Shown here: piece by piece, positions 46,876 through 57,078 of the stretch
How positions within the stretch are numbered: position 1 is the stretch's first letter
How the letters are laid out: each line of letters starts with the position of its first letter
Assembly: GCA_022925895.1 (NCBI GenBank)
Contig: JAKSYS010000293.1
Coordinates: 1 to 64,000, forward strand
Source: Fragilaria crotonensis
Lineage: Eukaryota > Bacillariophyta > Fragilariophyceae > Fragilariales > Fragilariaceae
DNA length: 64,000 nucleotides
Direction of reading: 5' to 3'
Made by a program: the position numbers and the translations under genes
Notes under the pieces: model-generated
The model's database searches: none
Seen by the model: only the letters and a program-made list of their open reading frames with translations
What the model was told of the DNA's origin: nothing

Positions 46876-48714
46876 CTGGGTGTTTTGGTATCTCCAATCT
46901 TGTAACTCCTTGCCGTATTGTGCTTGCGCGTGCTCTGCTCACTGCTTCATGCAATTTCTTCAAGGCTTCCGCTCTCTTGATTCGTCGAATAACCTTGGCA
47001 TGCTGCTTGTCCGCTGTCTTTAGTGAAGCTTCAAGCGCGTCGATCTTAGCTTGTTGCTCCTCTTCTCGTCGTGCAAAACTATCTCGGACAATATTCGCTA
47101 CCTCTTTCTTGGCAATTCGTAGCTGTTCCACGCACTCCTTCTTATTGCTGGGGAATAGGTTGTCAGTAAACGTACCATCGTATAAATGCGGTTGTATCGC
47201 AGATGTCATGTCAATTCCAGTGCGGATCATCGATAGACATTTTGTTAAAACCGCCACCTTCGTTCTTGCTTTCGCTAACGCAACCGACCATGCTGGAGAC
47301 TGATACTTCTGCGTTTGCTTTTCCGCTGATAGGCTCGCTCTTATGACATCCCTATCCAATCGCTCTGCCTGTGCGTGTCTATCTCCTTGCGCCATCAATT
47401 GCTCCCCTCTTCTGAATGCGTTGCAGTTATCGAGTTGACGATATTTCTCGCGAATGTATTGTGTAACTTGTTTCACGTTATTCGATTGCAAAATCCTCAA
47501 GGATGGCGGCGCGAGGGCTTGCGTAGAGTTTCCAAATAACTTGTCTGTGTCGAAATCAAAGAAATAAGCTCGATGATCTGTTGGAAATCTCTCGTTGAAA
47601 GCCTCGTATCCTGCGTACTTTAACGCTATGGCGGCGTGAAAGGTCGCAAATCCATAATCCAATCGGCGGCGTCCCCTAGCGTATGTTGCTGGAAAAGGGA
47701 GGGTTGATCGACCTCGCATTAAATCCACCAGGTGAAAATCAGCTATAATCTTGCTCAGGCCATTAAACTCTTCGTCGATTGTTTCATTGAAATCGCCCAC
47801 TAGGATAATTTCATCTCCCCTTGCGCGGATCCGTTTTAACAATTCGCTTATGTCCCTCTTGAATGCCTTACGTGGCTCCGACAATGCGTCTTGTGATTGG
47901 ACTAAAATGTTTTGCTGTTGCGCCGTAACGGTCATCAACCCTGTGCACTGACTATCGGTAACCGCTTGGTAAGCCGATATGATGGTGACTTGTCTACCGT
48001 TAAAGCCCTTCATTGTTTGGGTGACCCACCGTCCCATGTGATCTTGGCTTTGCTCTGTTACTCGCCCTGTCATGTTGCCTGTTGCAAACATTAATGTTCC
48101 GCCCGGTTTATACCATTGTACGAAGGATTGTTGAGTTGACCCTACTTGCAAACGACATCTTGACCAATGTTGCTGAAGTGTATTGTGTAATATGCTTCGC
48201 ACAATGGGTTGAGATGTATCTACATTATGCTCTTGACAGCAAGCGACGTCAGCCTGTACCTCTTTTGCAATGGCACACAATGTATCGAACTGCCCTCCTC
48301 TCGATCTAATGCGATACCGTTTAGGTTCATCGAGTATATGCGAGTCGTCGTGTTTTCCTTTTCTGCTATCCTATCTCCCCATGGCATATTTTCTCTTTGG
48401 TTTTGCAGTGATAAGGAAATCGACCTTCGGCTACCTGTTGTGTCTATACTCGGCCGTGTTTGAAACAATTTTGCCCATTCCGCCTGTGCTATCTGCAATC
48501 GTTGATGCCTGCTAATCTGTGTTGGGAGCCTGTTCCTTCGGGAATCTACTGCACCTATTCCTTCTGTTGTGGGTGTTGATACCCCTCGGGTGATAATCGC
48601 CAATTCGTTTTGTTGTTGTGTTGTATTTTGTACAAGAGCTGGGGTTTCCCGACTGTGAGGGTTTGTCTGTGATGTAATTTCACTATTCATTTGGCGAGGA
48701 CGTTGAATAATCAT
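46667..48714 (-). CDS. LINE A ORF2 N-terminal part: APE-type endonuclease
   Basis: ORF2 probably starts at 48714 (MIIQRPRQMNSEIT), overlapping the ORF1 end by 32 bases. A basic linker precedes the endonuclease, whose first strand reads RIYSMNLNGIAL. After one frame change near 48.29 kb it continues with ADVACCQEHNVD, EIILVGDFNETIDEEF, RRRLDYGFATFH and PTDHRAYFFDF, the usual metal and catalytic boxes. It makes the target nick for target-primed reverse transcription. A long Lys/Glu/Arg helical linker (about 47.3-46.9 kb) leads to the RT. Confidence 0.9.
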
Positions 48715-50408
48715 CCCACACGGTGAGATGATCGTCGGTCTGGGGCACTGATTCCTGCGAGCCTTCTTCGGCTACTGAATCTGTGGTTTGGTCATGTGTC
48801 CTTTTTGCCTTACGTGGTGATGACTTCGTATCGCGACGTTTTTCCTGGTGCTGTGACGGGTCTCTTGGGGAGGGTTGCGGTGCGTCCGTGGTTTGGGACT
48901 GAGCTGTCAACGTTTGAACTTGTGCGCACAGAGCGATTATCATCGCCTCCAAACTTGCAATTTTTAAACTAAGCTCTTCATGCCTCGCATCTTTGGGTGA
49001 TGGTTCAGACTCGGTGATACCAGATACTTGATCTAACCCGACTGTAGCCGCTGCGTATGTAGCGTATGTTGTTCCGGGCTGTTGATATGGTGGTGGGGTC
49101 TCCTGTCGTTGATTGTTGGACATTGTTGACGGTGTCTCCCATGCTCGGTCCAAGTATGGGTCCTCGTCTCCTACCTCTCCTCTAGATTGCATTGATGCAA
49201 CGCTGAACGCCATAAAACTACTTGTGGAGTTCTGTAACCAAGATTGATCGCCTTCAGAAAAACCGTCCGAGCGGGGATTCCCAATCCTTGGTGGGCCTTC
49301 GTACTGTCCTAGTTTGGGTTTGGCGTCATCTGGTACGACCTCGTTATACCATTGATCGAATTGCTGCGAGAGTTTGTCACGCACACGTTGCGTATTCTCT
49401 TTATTGGCAATAACCAAATACCTTCCTGTGGTTTCAATTTTTCTCGCTGGTACTACATCAATTACTCCAGAGATTGCTTGGATTCTGTCCGAGATATAGT
49501 ACATGGCTTCGGTCCCGATATAATTGATAACGATCACATGCTGGTTAGCGAGCAAATGGTTTTGGTATCGGATGGCTCCTTGAAATGCTTCCGGGTTTCG
49601 GCGACGCATTTGAAACGTAACGAACTCCTTGGTATCTTGTGTAACCTCTTTGATGATTGGAATCAACTGAGGTGACACATGTGTTGGGACTTCGATGGCG
49701 TACGCTTGTGTGTTTGACTTTCTTCCGTTGTGGGTAATGCGATGAGTCTTCAGGACCATTTGGAATTTTGGTATCTTAGCTCGTGGCATGGCTTTGCAAA
49801 GGCGGGCTCGGAACATCGTAGTCACTCTTTCATTTGAATAATACTTGGGGTTAAAGCCCGTGACAAACCCAATTTGGTGTAGATCCCACTCTTGTTCATC
49901 CCACAAATGTTCGTTTAGGAAACACTGGTTGTCCGTCAAAAGTTGGTATGCGTTAGTGTGGCGCTTAATCTGTCCTAGTGAGACCCGAGTCATTATCCTA
50001 TGGATGATGACATGAGCTGTCTTAGGAGCGCCTGTAGTTGGACTATTGCCAAAGGTTTAGTATGAACTTTGAACTGCTGGGCATAAGCGAAGCTCGATTA
50101 GCCGTAGAGTTGGTATCCAAGTTCTTAACTTGACGATTTGCGTTATTGATGATCTTAACATCGTCACCGAATGCTGCTTGAATGGTTCTAATCCATTGGG
50201 TGTGGATTTCGGATGGGTGGGCACGATCGATTTGACTCGAATCGAACGGAGCAAAATAGAATCTGATCGTTTTTGAAACGAAGGCATGGTCCTCAGGAGA
50301 GTTACGATATCCAATCGGTGGGGTGGCGACAGATGATACATCCTCATCTTCGATTTCCATGGTCGGATCACGACCGTCGTTGGAAACCGGAGCGGACTGC
50401 ATCGTCAT
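48683..50408 (-). CDS. LINE A ORF1 protein
   Basis: Start ATG 50408 (MTMQSAPVSNDGRDPTMEIE). Open parts are 50408-50043 and 49993-48683; the gap is bridged in other frames by QFKVHTKPFGN and PKTAHVIIHRIM, so two small indels split one frame of about 570 codons. Contents: an acidic start, a folded region with TIRFYFAPFD and HTQWIRTIQAAFGDD, a region with AMPRAKIPKFQMVLKTHRI, then a Pro/Gln linker (RQETPPPYQQPG), a coiled coil (EELSLKIASLEAMIIALCAQ) and a basic tail (SPRKAKRTHD). Probably the RNA-binding chaperone of the element. No CCHC knuckle seen. Confidence 0.8.
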
Positions 50409-50494
50409 TGTCGAGTTTTCCTAGTACAGAGGGTACGATAGATTCACGTAGAAATTTTGTATGGCTTACAAAATTCACTTAAGTGAAAATTCTC

Positions 50495-50690
50495 CCCGAT
50501 CGCGCTGAAACCACGACGCACCTGGTCGTGACCTAGTTGCTCGTAAGCCAATCCGCAAGATACTTGCGATTCGACGCCAAGTTACGTATGTGGGATTGGA
50601 TCAACGCCACGACAAGCTTCTTCTGCTACGAGTTGCAATAGTAGATTTGGGGCATACTTCAGTTATGGACGGTGGCGAACGATATCGAAG
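50495..50690 (-). pseudogene. phosphoesterase gene remnant, part 2
   Basis: Continues the remnant interrupted by LINE A. CACGACGCACCTGG...TAGTTGCTCGTAA parallels bases near 53420-53450 of the intact gene, and CTTCTTCTGCTACGAGTTGC near 50618 parallels CTTCTTCTGCCATGAGTTGC near 53748. Much of the gene between these points is missing. Confidence 0.75.
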
Positions 50691-50762
50691 CAGTAGGGAC
50701 TGAAAGCTAGGAGGTCATACAAATGAGTTGACTATCATATGGTGTCACAAACTAGTTGCTAC

Positions 50763-51725
50763 TCAACGCTTCTGTTGATCATCATGTTTCTTCAGAAGTT
50801 GCGCAATGTCATGCAGTTCACAGATGCGGGCAATATCAAGAGCTGTTGAGCCTGCTTTATTCTTGACGTTGGCATCAACCTTTTTGTGTTTCAACAACAT
50901 GGAAACATCATCCTTCCTGCCCCGAACTGTAGCCCACAAGAGGCTTGTGTAGCCAAGTGGACCTTGAGTGTTCACATCGGTGTCCTTGCGAATCAATGCT
51001 TTGACAACATTCCAATGGTTCCCATGACTTGCAAGGTAAAGGGCTGTGCGACCTTTAGCATCTTGGGCATTCAGATCAATATTGACATGTTCAACGAGAT
51101 TGCGAACCAGCTCCAAACTGCCATTGGCGCTTGCCATCATAAGTGCTGTAAGACCAGCTTTGTTCTTGATGTTGACATCCACCATGTCATTTTGCAACAG
51201 TTCATTAATCGTCTCCATATAAATATCATCATCGCAACTGGAGCATGCCATGATGAGGGCTGTGTCGCCATCTTTATCGACAACATTCACGTTGATCTTG
51301 TCATGATTCAGCAACTTCTTGACAATATCGTTGCGTCCATTGATGGTTGCTCTCATTAGTACTGTAGTAGAACATGTGTCCAGGGCATTCACATCAATCT
51401 TCGGGTGTTTCAAAATCTCACAAAAGAAATCCATATGTTCGAATTCACCCGCCCAGGCAAGAGGACCTCTATGTTTACCTTGAAAATTGACATCCACGTC
51501 CTTGTGATTCAACAACTCGCGAACAATTTGGAACAATTTGGATCGAAATCCGACGTTGGCATAGAACAAGAATGCAAAACACATTGCCACGACGAGTGGT
51601 GTGGCGTTCTGATCGTCCTTGGAATTGATATTGGCACCCTTTCGCAATGCCTTTTTGACATTGGCAATGTCACCATTGGCAACATGATTGTGCAACTCGT
51701 CGTCTATGTAATTGAGGGCTGTCAT
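50763..51725 (-). CDS. ankyrin-repeat protein, 320 aa
   Basis: Start ATG 51725 (MTALNYIDDELHNHVANGD); the longer open frame upstream is compositionally unlike the rest. About eight ankyrin repeats cover almost the whole chain: VKKALRKGANINSKDDQNATPLVVA, DVDVNFQGKHRGPLAWAGE, KIDVNALDTCSTTVLMRATI, KINVNVVDKDGDTALIMACS, MVDVNIKNKAGLTALMMASA, NIDLNAQDAKGRTALYLAS, DTDVNTQGPLGYTSLLWATV, KVDANVKNKAGSTALDIAR. Several carry the spacing VDVN...G.TAL of diatom ankyrin proteins. No other domain, signal or membrane segment. It probably acts as a protein-binding scaffold; the partner is unknown. No intron. Confidence 0.85.
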   Translation of the reverse strand: MTALNYIDDELHNHVANGDIANVKKALRKGANINSKDDQNATPLVVAMCFAFLFYANVGFRSKLFQIVRELLNHKDVDVNFQGKHRGPLAWAGEFEHMDFFCEILKHPKIDVNALDTCSTTVLMRATINGRNDIVKKLLNHDKINVNVVDKDGDTALIMACSSCDDDIYMETINELLQNDMVDVNIKNKAGLTALMMASANGSLELVRNLVEHVNIDLNAQDAKGRTALYLASHGNHWNVVKALIRKDTDVNTQGPLGYTSLLWATVRGRKDDVSMLLKHKKVDANVKNKAGSTALDIARICELHDIAQLLKKHDDQQKR

Positions 51726-52850
51726 TGTGAGATTGTGAGGGAATGGAAGGTTGGAAGGATGGAATGTGTGGGTATGTGGGTTGTTGCGTTGATGACTGGA
51801 GACTGTCGGACGGTTACCGTGCAGCGTCAACTGGGTTTGACGAGCATGCATCCGATCCGACTGTGTTTGAAAAATGGGTCAACCGGCATCGAACTGCCAT
51901 ACCTGGTATTTGCATCGCTTCATGTGGAAGTGTTTCTCATCGGCAGGCGCATCGACGCATCCTTCATTTTGTCCGACCTCATAGTATCTCAAATGCCTTC
52001 CACATATATATTCTCATATATGTATTATTGCATTTGACGACATGCAAAGTGATATCTGTCCAGCAACGAGTGTGTATCGAACAAAGAACATATTTTATAG
52101 GATCTATTCCATGATACTGGTAAACTACTGGTAATCGATAGAAACTTGAAACACCAATTCGATTCACATTTCAGCAGCCGTCTATATCCAATCAACGCAT
52201 CGACTCCGACTCCACATATTCGGGGTACTCGAGGCCTATGTCCTATATCCAATAAGTTCTTCCATCATACTCTCAGCACTACTACGCGGCATTTTGATTT
52301 CATTACTACAGAGTCCAGAATTAAGCCAACAATGTCAGCAAAGGGCTTTTCTTAAACGCTTTGGCATCAACTTGGTAACTTTTATTGTTCCGACAAATAA
52401 AACTCGTAACGTCTTTGCCTTCTTGCCTTGTCAGTAACATCAGGTTTTATTGATTTCAAGCCTTCATTGTCATTGTCATCTGATCCTCACATCCTCACTG
52501 TCTAGGAAGGATTCCAGTCCTTGTCTCTGGACTTGATCGGTATTCGTAGTACAAAGGCACAGAAAGCATAAATAATATGTGAGGCTCCAGTGGGATAGTG
52601 GGACTAAAAACGGGATCGAGCGCTGATCTACCGGTACGATTCGTCATATTGAGCATCGTCATTTTCTCATTTCATGGAAATGCGATGTCTTTCACAACTT
52701 GCGCCTACTAATAGTACTACGTTGTGGGAAGCAATACAGCATTCAGCATTGCAAGAAAGAAAAATGACCGTACTGGAGGGAGGTCCTAATGTAACTCTCT
52801 GAAGCACGACTTTTTCTTGAAGATCAACGTCGATAGCTGCAGAACGCGAT
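51726..52850. other. intergenic; contains a short SNF2 3'-end remnant
   Basis: Mostly spacer. At about 52814-52860 the + strand reads TTCTTGAAGATCAACG...TAGCTGCAGAA..., closely matching the 3' end of the SNF2 gene (about 42338-42385, TTCTTGAAGATCAACGACAG, then TAACTGCAGAAG). This supports an old duplication of the SNF2 end plus the phosphoesterase gene. The rest shows no gene. Confidence 0.6.
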
Positions 52851-54641
52851 CTATTGTGTCTCTGCTGAAAGCTCACAACCGCCGATGCTCGTGTCGTTAA
52901 TCGAACTGGATAGAAGATTCAGCGACGATTGCCGTCGCGATTGAACATGGTTAAGATGTTCGAGCGGCACTCCCAAAGTGGAATTCATTGATCCTACTGC
53001 TGCAAGCACAAAGTCAACAAATGTGTATTCCCCTGGGAATGTTTGAAGACCAAGTATTCTTCCAAGAGCGTCCATGATATCATGTCGATTCACATGCCCA
53101 TTCCTGTCCACATCTAACTTAGCGAACTCGTGAGTATCAATCGTACCACTGGAGTCCTCGTCCAGAATTGTCAACAGATGTTGCCACGATTGTTGCGCCA
53201 TGTGCCGTAAGATAACAGTGTAGACTGGAGCTAGACCTTGTGTTGGTTTTTGTTCCGGGTTTTCTTCGTAGTACCTTCCGATGGACGGCCCATCCGTAGA
53301 TCGAAACCAATCCTCCAGAGAGGCAATTACATACATGCGGTTGGGATCGAGTGGCTCGCCATGGACGCTAACAACAAGACCGTCTTTATCGACCACAACT
53401 CCCACATCGTGCTGGAACCACCCCGCGCCAGGTTTTGACCAAGTTTCTCGTAACCCAACCTGCAAGATGGCTCCTGGCAGTTGAGCAATGTACACGTCGA
53501 CATTTTCAAGTTCGGATTGTAACAATTCCAATGTGAATTGTTCATCATCCTCATAATTGCGTGATCCCCTAATGTTTCCACCCTTTGCCACAAACGCATC
53601 CACTTGCAGGGCATCTCGAATGATGGTACCCAAAAAAGTGGCCACAGAAACGCGATTCGATCGTGCGCCCTTGGAGGACAGTGGTCGGAAGACTTCAGGG
53701 ACGACACCAAGTTGCGTCTGACGGAGTGGATCCAAAACGCGATAGGCTTCTTCTGCCATGAGTTGCAATTGTAGATTGGGGGCATAGTTGTTCACAGTCA
53801 GCAATTCATTTGTAATGCTCGGTTGTAACTGGTGACGATCATTCCATGTAATGTCAATCACCCTTGCGAAATGCGCATCAGCACCGGGTTTGAGGACACG
53901 CGTTCCGTTAATTATTCGATCTACAGGATGATGATCATGTCCCCCGAGAATCAGTGGAAAATCAAACTCGGCAGCAGTGCGTTCGTCTTGGATCTCATAC
54001 AAATGGCAAATGGGTAAAACCAAGTCGACGTCATGTTTCAATCTGTCGTTGTAGCGACTCATAGTCTCCCAAGGATCCTCAATGGTTGCACCATTGAAGC
54101 TTCCTGGAGGATAAAGCGATTTTGAATTTGTGAGTATTCCCAAGAGGGCAATCTGACGAACGTGGTCTCCATTTCGTACTTGAATCACATCGAAATCGAC
54201 TTGACACTTTGAATTCGGAAAGGATTCATGCGATTGCATGTTCGTGTTGATCCAGATGCCTTGATATTCTCGTTCTCGTTCTAGTAAGTGATGGTGTGGC
54301 AAGTCCTTTTCGTGGTTTCCCCATGTGAGATAGTCAATTGGAACTGCATTTAGCATTCTCATCATGCCCTTCCCACCATCGACACTGGATAGTAAATAAG
54401 GCATGAGAAAGTCGCCACTGAGCAAAGATATAGTCTTTTGGATTCCATCATGCTCCTGTCTCTTCTCGTCAATTAATGTCATGAGAGACGGAAAGTTTTC
54501 CAGGGTATACACATCAGTTATGTGTATGATTCGAAGTGTAACAGATTCATCATAATTTGTCTCGAATCTGGTCTCGAAGGAAGATGCTCTTGAGGGCCAC
54601 AGCGACAGAAATAGAAACGCCCATAATGACAAGGAGCGCAT
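52851..54641 (-). CDS. secreted 5'-nucleotidase/calcineurin-like phosphoesterase with two EF hands
   Basis: 596 residues. Signal peptide MRSLSLWAFLFLSLWPSRAS. Metallophosphatase core with HITDVYTLENFPSL (first metal motif, with Tyr where DxH has His), LLSGDFLMPYLLSS, TWGNHEKDLP, and LILGGHDHHP. UshA-type C-terminal domain with SNRVSVATFLGTIIRDALQVDAFVAKGGNIRGS. Then an EF-hand pair: DEDSSGTIDTHEF and DVDRNGHVNRHDI. It would release phosphate from nucleotides or other phosphoesters outside the cell or in the endomembrane lumen; calcium control by the EF pair is inferred. No intron. A decayed partial copy of this gene flanks LINE A at 42.4/50.5 kb. Confidence 0.87.
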   Translation of the reverse strand: MRSLSLWAFLFLSLWPSRASSFETRFETNYDESVTLRIIHITDVYTLENFPSLMTLIDEKRQEHDGIQKTISLLSGDFLMPYLLSSVDGGKGMMRMLNAVPIDYLTWGNHEKDLPHHHLLEREREYQGIWINTNMQSHESFPNSKCQVDFDVIQVRNGDHVRQIALLGILTNSKSLYPPGSFNGATIEDPWETMSRYNDRLKHDVDLVLPICHLYEIQDERTAAEFDFPLILGGHDHHPVDRIINGTRVLKPGADAHFARVIDITWNDRHQLQPSITNELLTVNNYAPNLQLQLMAEEAYRVLDPLRQTQLGVVPEVFRPLSSKGARSNRVSVATFLGTIIRDALQVDAFVAKGGNIRGSRNYEDDEQFTLELLQSELENVDVYIAQLPGAILQVGLRETWSKPGAGWFQHDVGVVVDKDGLVVSVHGEPLDPNRMYVIASLEDWFRSTDGPSIGRYYEENPEQKPTQGLAPVYTVILRHMAQQSWQHLLTILDEDSSGTIDTHEFAKLDVDRNGHVNRHDIMDALGRILGLQTFPGEYTFVDFVLAAVGSMNSTLGVPLEHLNHVQSRRQSSLNLLSSSINDTSIGGCELSAETQ

Positions 54642-55651
54642 GCCACTTTATGACCGCAGAGTCGATTGCTGCTGCGATCAGGCGATCGAAGAAGAAAAGA
54701 TGCAGACAGTTATTGGAATCGCATCGCGTTGTGGCGAATCTTCTCTTTTGAGTAGGCAATGGACAACAAGGAAAATGTGAATCACGTGAAGAACGAGGTG
54801 CTAGTACAGTAATACCAGCATTTATTAGTACTGCGAGTACCGTGCTCCGAGTATGTGGGAGTCAGAAATGAGGCTTGCGTCATCGACCAAGATTCGCATG
54901 AGATAAGCCGCCGTGTGATACACCGATAAGCATGGATAAGTTAATATATATCCGCAAAGGAATCCATTGAGAATATGTCATAGCTCGTCAACATGATATC
55001 ACAAGTTCTGATCATGACGTACGCAATGCACAGATTCATACTCTGAGCTACGCGTACTCGACAAACTAATATTGATATGTGCAGTTCGTGTCTGTCCTGT
55101 ACTGTACTAAAGTACCTGGTACTGTGCAGCCAGTACAAACTCGTACTTCGTTAAAGTTGAGTGTACAGAGAGCATATCCACGATCCAACCAAGTGTGACC
55201 TGAAACCTGAAATATATGATCGATATCCGTTGGATCGTTCCATGTGAAGTACATACTGGATTACTCGAAACTGGTACTGGGAGTCCCTGAATTGTTCTCC
55301 GTTCATGTCCTAGAGATGTAGTCCGTATCCATGAGTATCTCCATACTTCGTATTCGTATCAGCTTAGCTATTCGAGATGCGCTTGCTCCTTCCATAATTG
55401 GGGTTGTTAATGTCCGTACTCCATTGTTGATCCTGAATTGAACTTCCGCAGTCGTGCCGAGGGCCCATGAGTATCAAAAGTGAATCAATCAGTAGTTCGG
55501 CAATACTTGATGGGTTTTGGAGCTAGAGGATCATTCGCCCAACAAGAATGCTGGGCCTAATTCGTGCCTTGTGCCACTTAGTTGATAAACGAGACAAAAT
55601 TAACATTGCATTTGCGTGTCCCACTATCAAACGACAGAACGACGCATGTAA
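54642..55651. other. intergenic, GTAC-rich
   Basis: No gene seen. GTAC-type palindromes cluster at 54.80-54.86 and 55.10-55.15 kb. Confidence 0.4.
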
Positions 55652-56830
55652 TCACACCGTATCGTCCAAATTCACTGTGCCGCTCACGGTCAGTGTTAGC
55701 TCTTGGCCTTGTTCCTCGGGCTCATCAGCTGTTTCCTTCCTCTCCAAAGCTCGCATTTCATAAGGTCGGCCACCAAATACAGGCATTCTGCCGCATCCTA
55801 ACACACCAGAGAAGAGTAAGGCTCCCATGAGAGGATACCATACTGCCAATGAAAATAGCACTTCAATTCCGTATGATAAGAGAAACCGATAGGAATGCGC
55901 CCTCGTATCATAGGAAATACCCAACAATTTCGCTGTCTGCTCGTTTTTATCCGTCGATCTAACTGTCGCAACAATCAGAACCACTAGGGATGCTGCCGCG
56001 GCAGTACCAACCACCAAGAACATGACGATTAACGGCAAGAACTTGCGGTATCGAAGCAAGTGCTCATATCGCCCTCCCTCAAGACAACAAGCGCAGGCTG
56101 CGACGCTCCAAATCAAGTTATCATAAAGACCGTTCAAGGCTGATCCGACAGTCCACAATGCGATCAGCCCGTTCGTCACCTCCAAATGAGTAACCTGGTT
56201 GTCAATAGCGACATTGCCAGTTATTGCGTGGTTGGTGAAAGTAACGTTGACTAACGCCTTGTTAAATGGTTGATCTTCCAGGATGAAAGCCATATAGATG
56301 ATGTTGGTGATTGTTAAGCCGAACACAATTGATCCAAAGAATGTAAGCATTCGCATGCCAATACCGACAGGATGCAAGGGATGATAGAGAAATATACCAA
56401 GGAAGGGATGGTTATTGACCAGATACTGATACAGATCTTGGCTGCAGTGTGGTACATAGACGTGGCAACTTAGTACGACAAAGATTTCAAACGAGGATGG
56501 CCATTTATCGAATTGGACTTACGTGTAGCTGTTTCCTGGCAAATGGTACGATCGGTTCAACAGCGCCTTTCGGATGGCTCGTTCTGCTGGCGTGAGCCTC
56601 TTCTTGGCATCATTGACACACGATGTTGTCCCTGAAGATTCAGAGCCCTCTTCGCTTGAGCTTTGCTGAGAGCTTGCGGAAGTCGTGCTCGTTTTCATGG
56701 TTGTGGTTGTTACGTGCTTCTTGGCGCTGGTAAAATTGTGAGCAGTAGTGCGAGGACGATTAACAATGGCGTCCCTTGGGTATTGGGGCATACCGGCATA
56801 CTCCGCGTCTGTCTCATACATTTTTGGCAT
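55652..56830 (-). CDS. hypothetical multi-pass membrane protein, spliced
   Basis: Two exons, 56830-56523 and 56441-55652, with an 81-bp GTAAGT...CTGCAG intron; 365 residues. Exon 1 encodes a Ser/Thr-rich cytosolic head (MPKMYETDAEYAG ... RLTPAERAIRKALLNRSYHLPGNSY). The splice joins SYT to QDLYQYLVNNHPFLGIFLYH. Exon 2 carries about four membrane segments (MLTFFGSIVFGLTITNIIYM; LIALWTVGSALNGLYDNLIW; LIVMFLVVGTAAAASLVVLI; IEVLFSLAVWYPLMGALLF) and an acidic tail. A lumenal loop has N-glycosylation-like NVTFTN. Family not recognised. Confidence 0.7.
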
Positions 56831-57078
56831 TCATTCACACTGCTTCAATTGGACCTTTTAGTATGCATGTATATGTCGCATTTTCACACATGATGTGTAA
56901 GTTGCGTCTATCATTTTTAAATACATACCGTCTTTTGTTGTTGAGTACTGAGTCCTACAGATTTCACCTGGATAATACGGTTACGTGCATTCTTGGTTAA
57001 ACCCGGTTGTCTTGCCAAAAAAAAATTGACAGGAATCACTATGCACTTCGCAAGACCCGCGGACACATCCAATCACTA

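Larger units (their letters stand above)
42484..50494 (-). mobile_element. LINE copy A, full-length RNase H-bearing non-LTR retrotransposon
   Basis: About 8.0 kb on the minus strand between perfect 16-bp duplications CCCGATCGCGCTGAAA (42468-42483 and 50495-50510). Order from the 5' end: short leader (50494-50409), ORF1 (50408-48683), then ORF2 with APE-type endonuclease, reverse transcriptase, RNase H, zf-RVT finger and a C-terminal domain ending GVRSIRSYFNP. The 3' end is GCGGCAGCACGTTAA, then TAGATTTTCGG and about 16 T. ORF1+ORF2 with RNase H places it near the I/Tad/Ambal groups, from memory. About seven single-base frame changes, several at homopolymers, split the ORFs although the intact TSD implies a young insertion. 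Confidence 0.95.
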
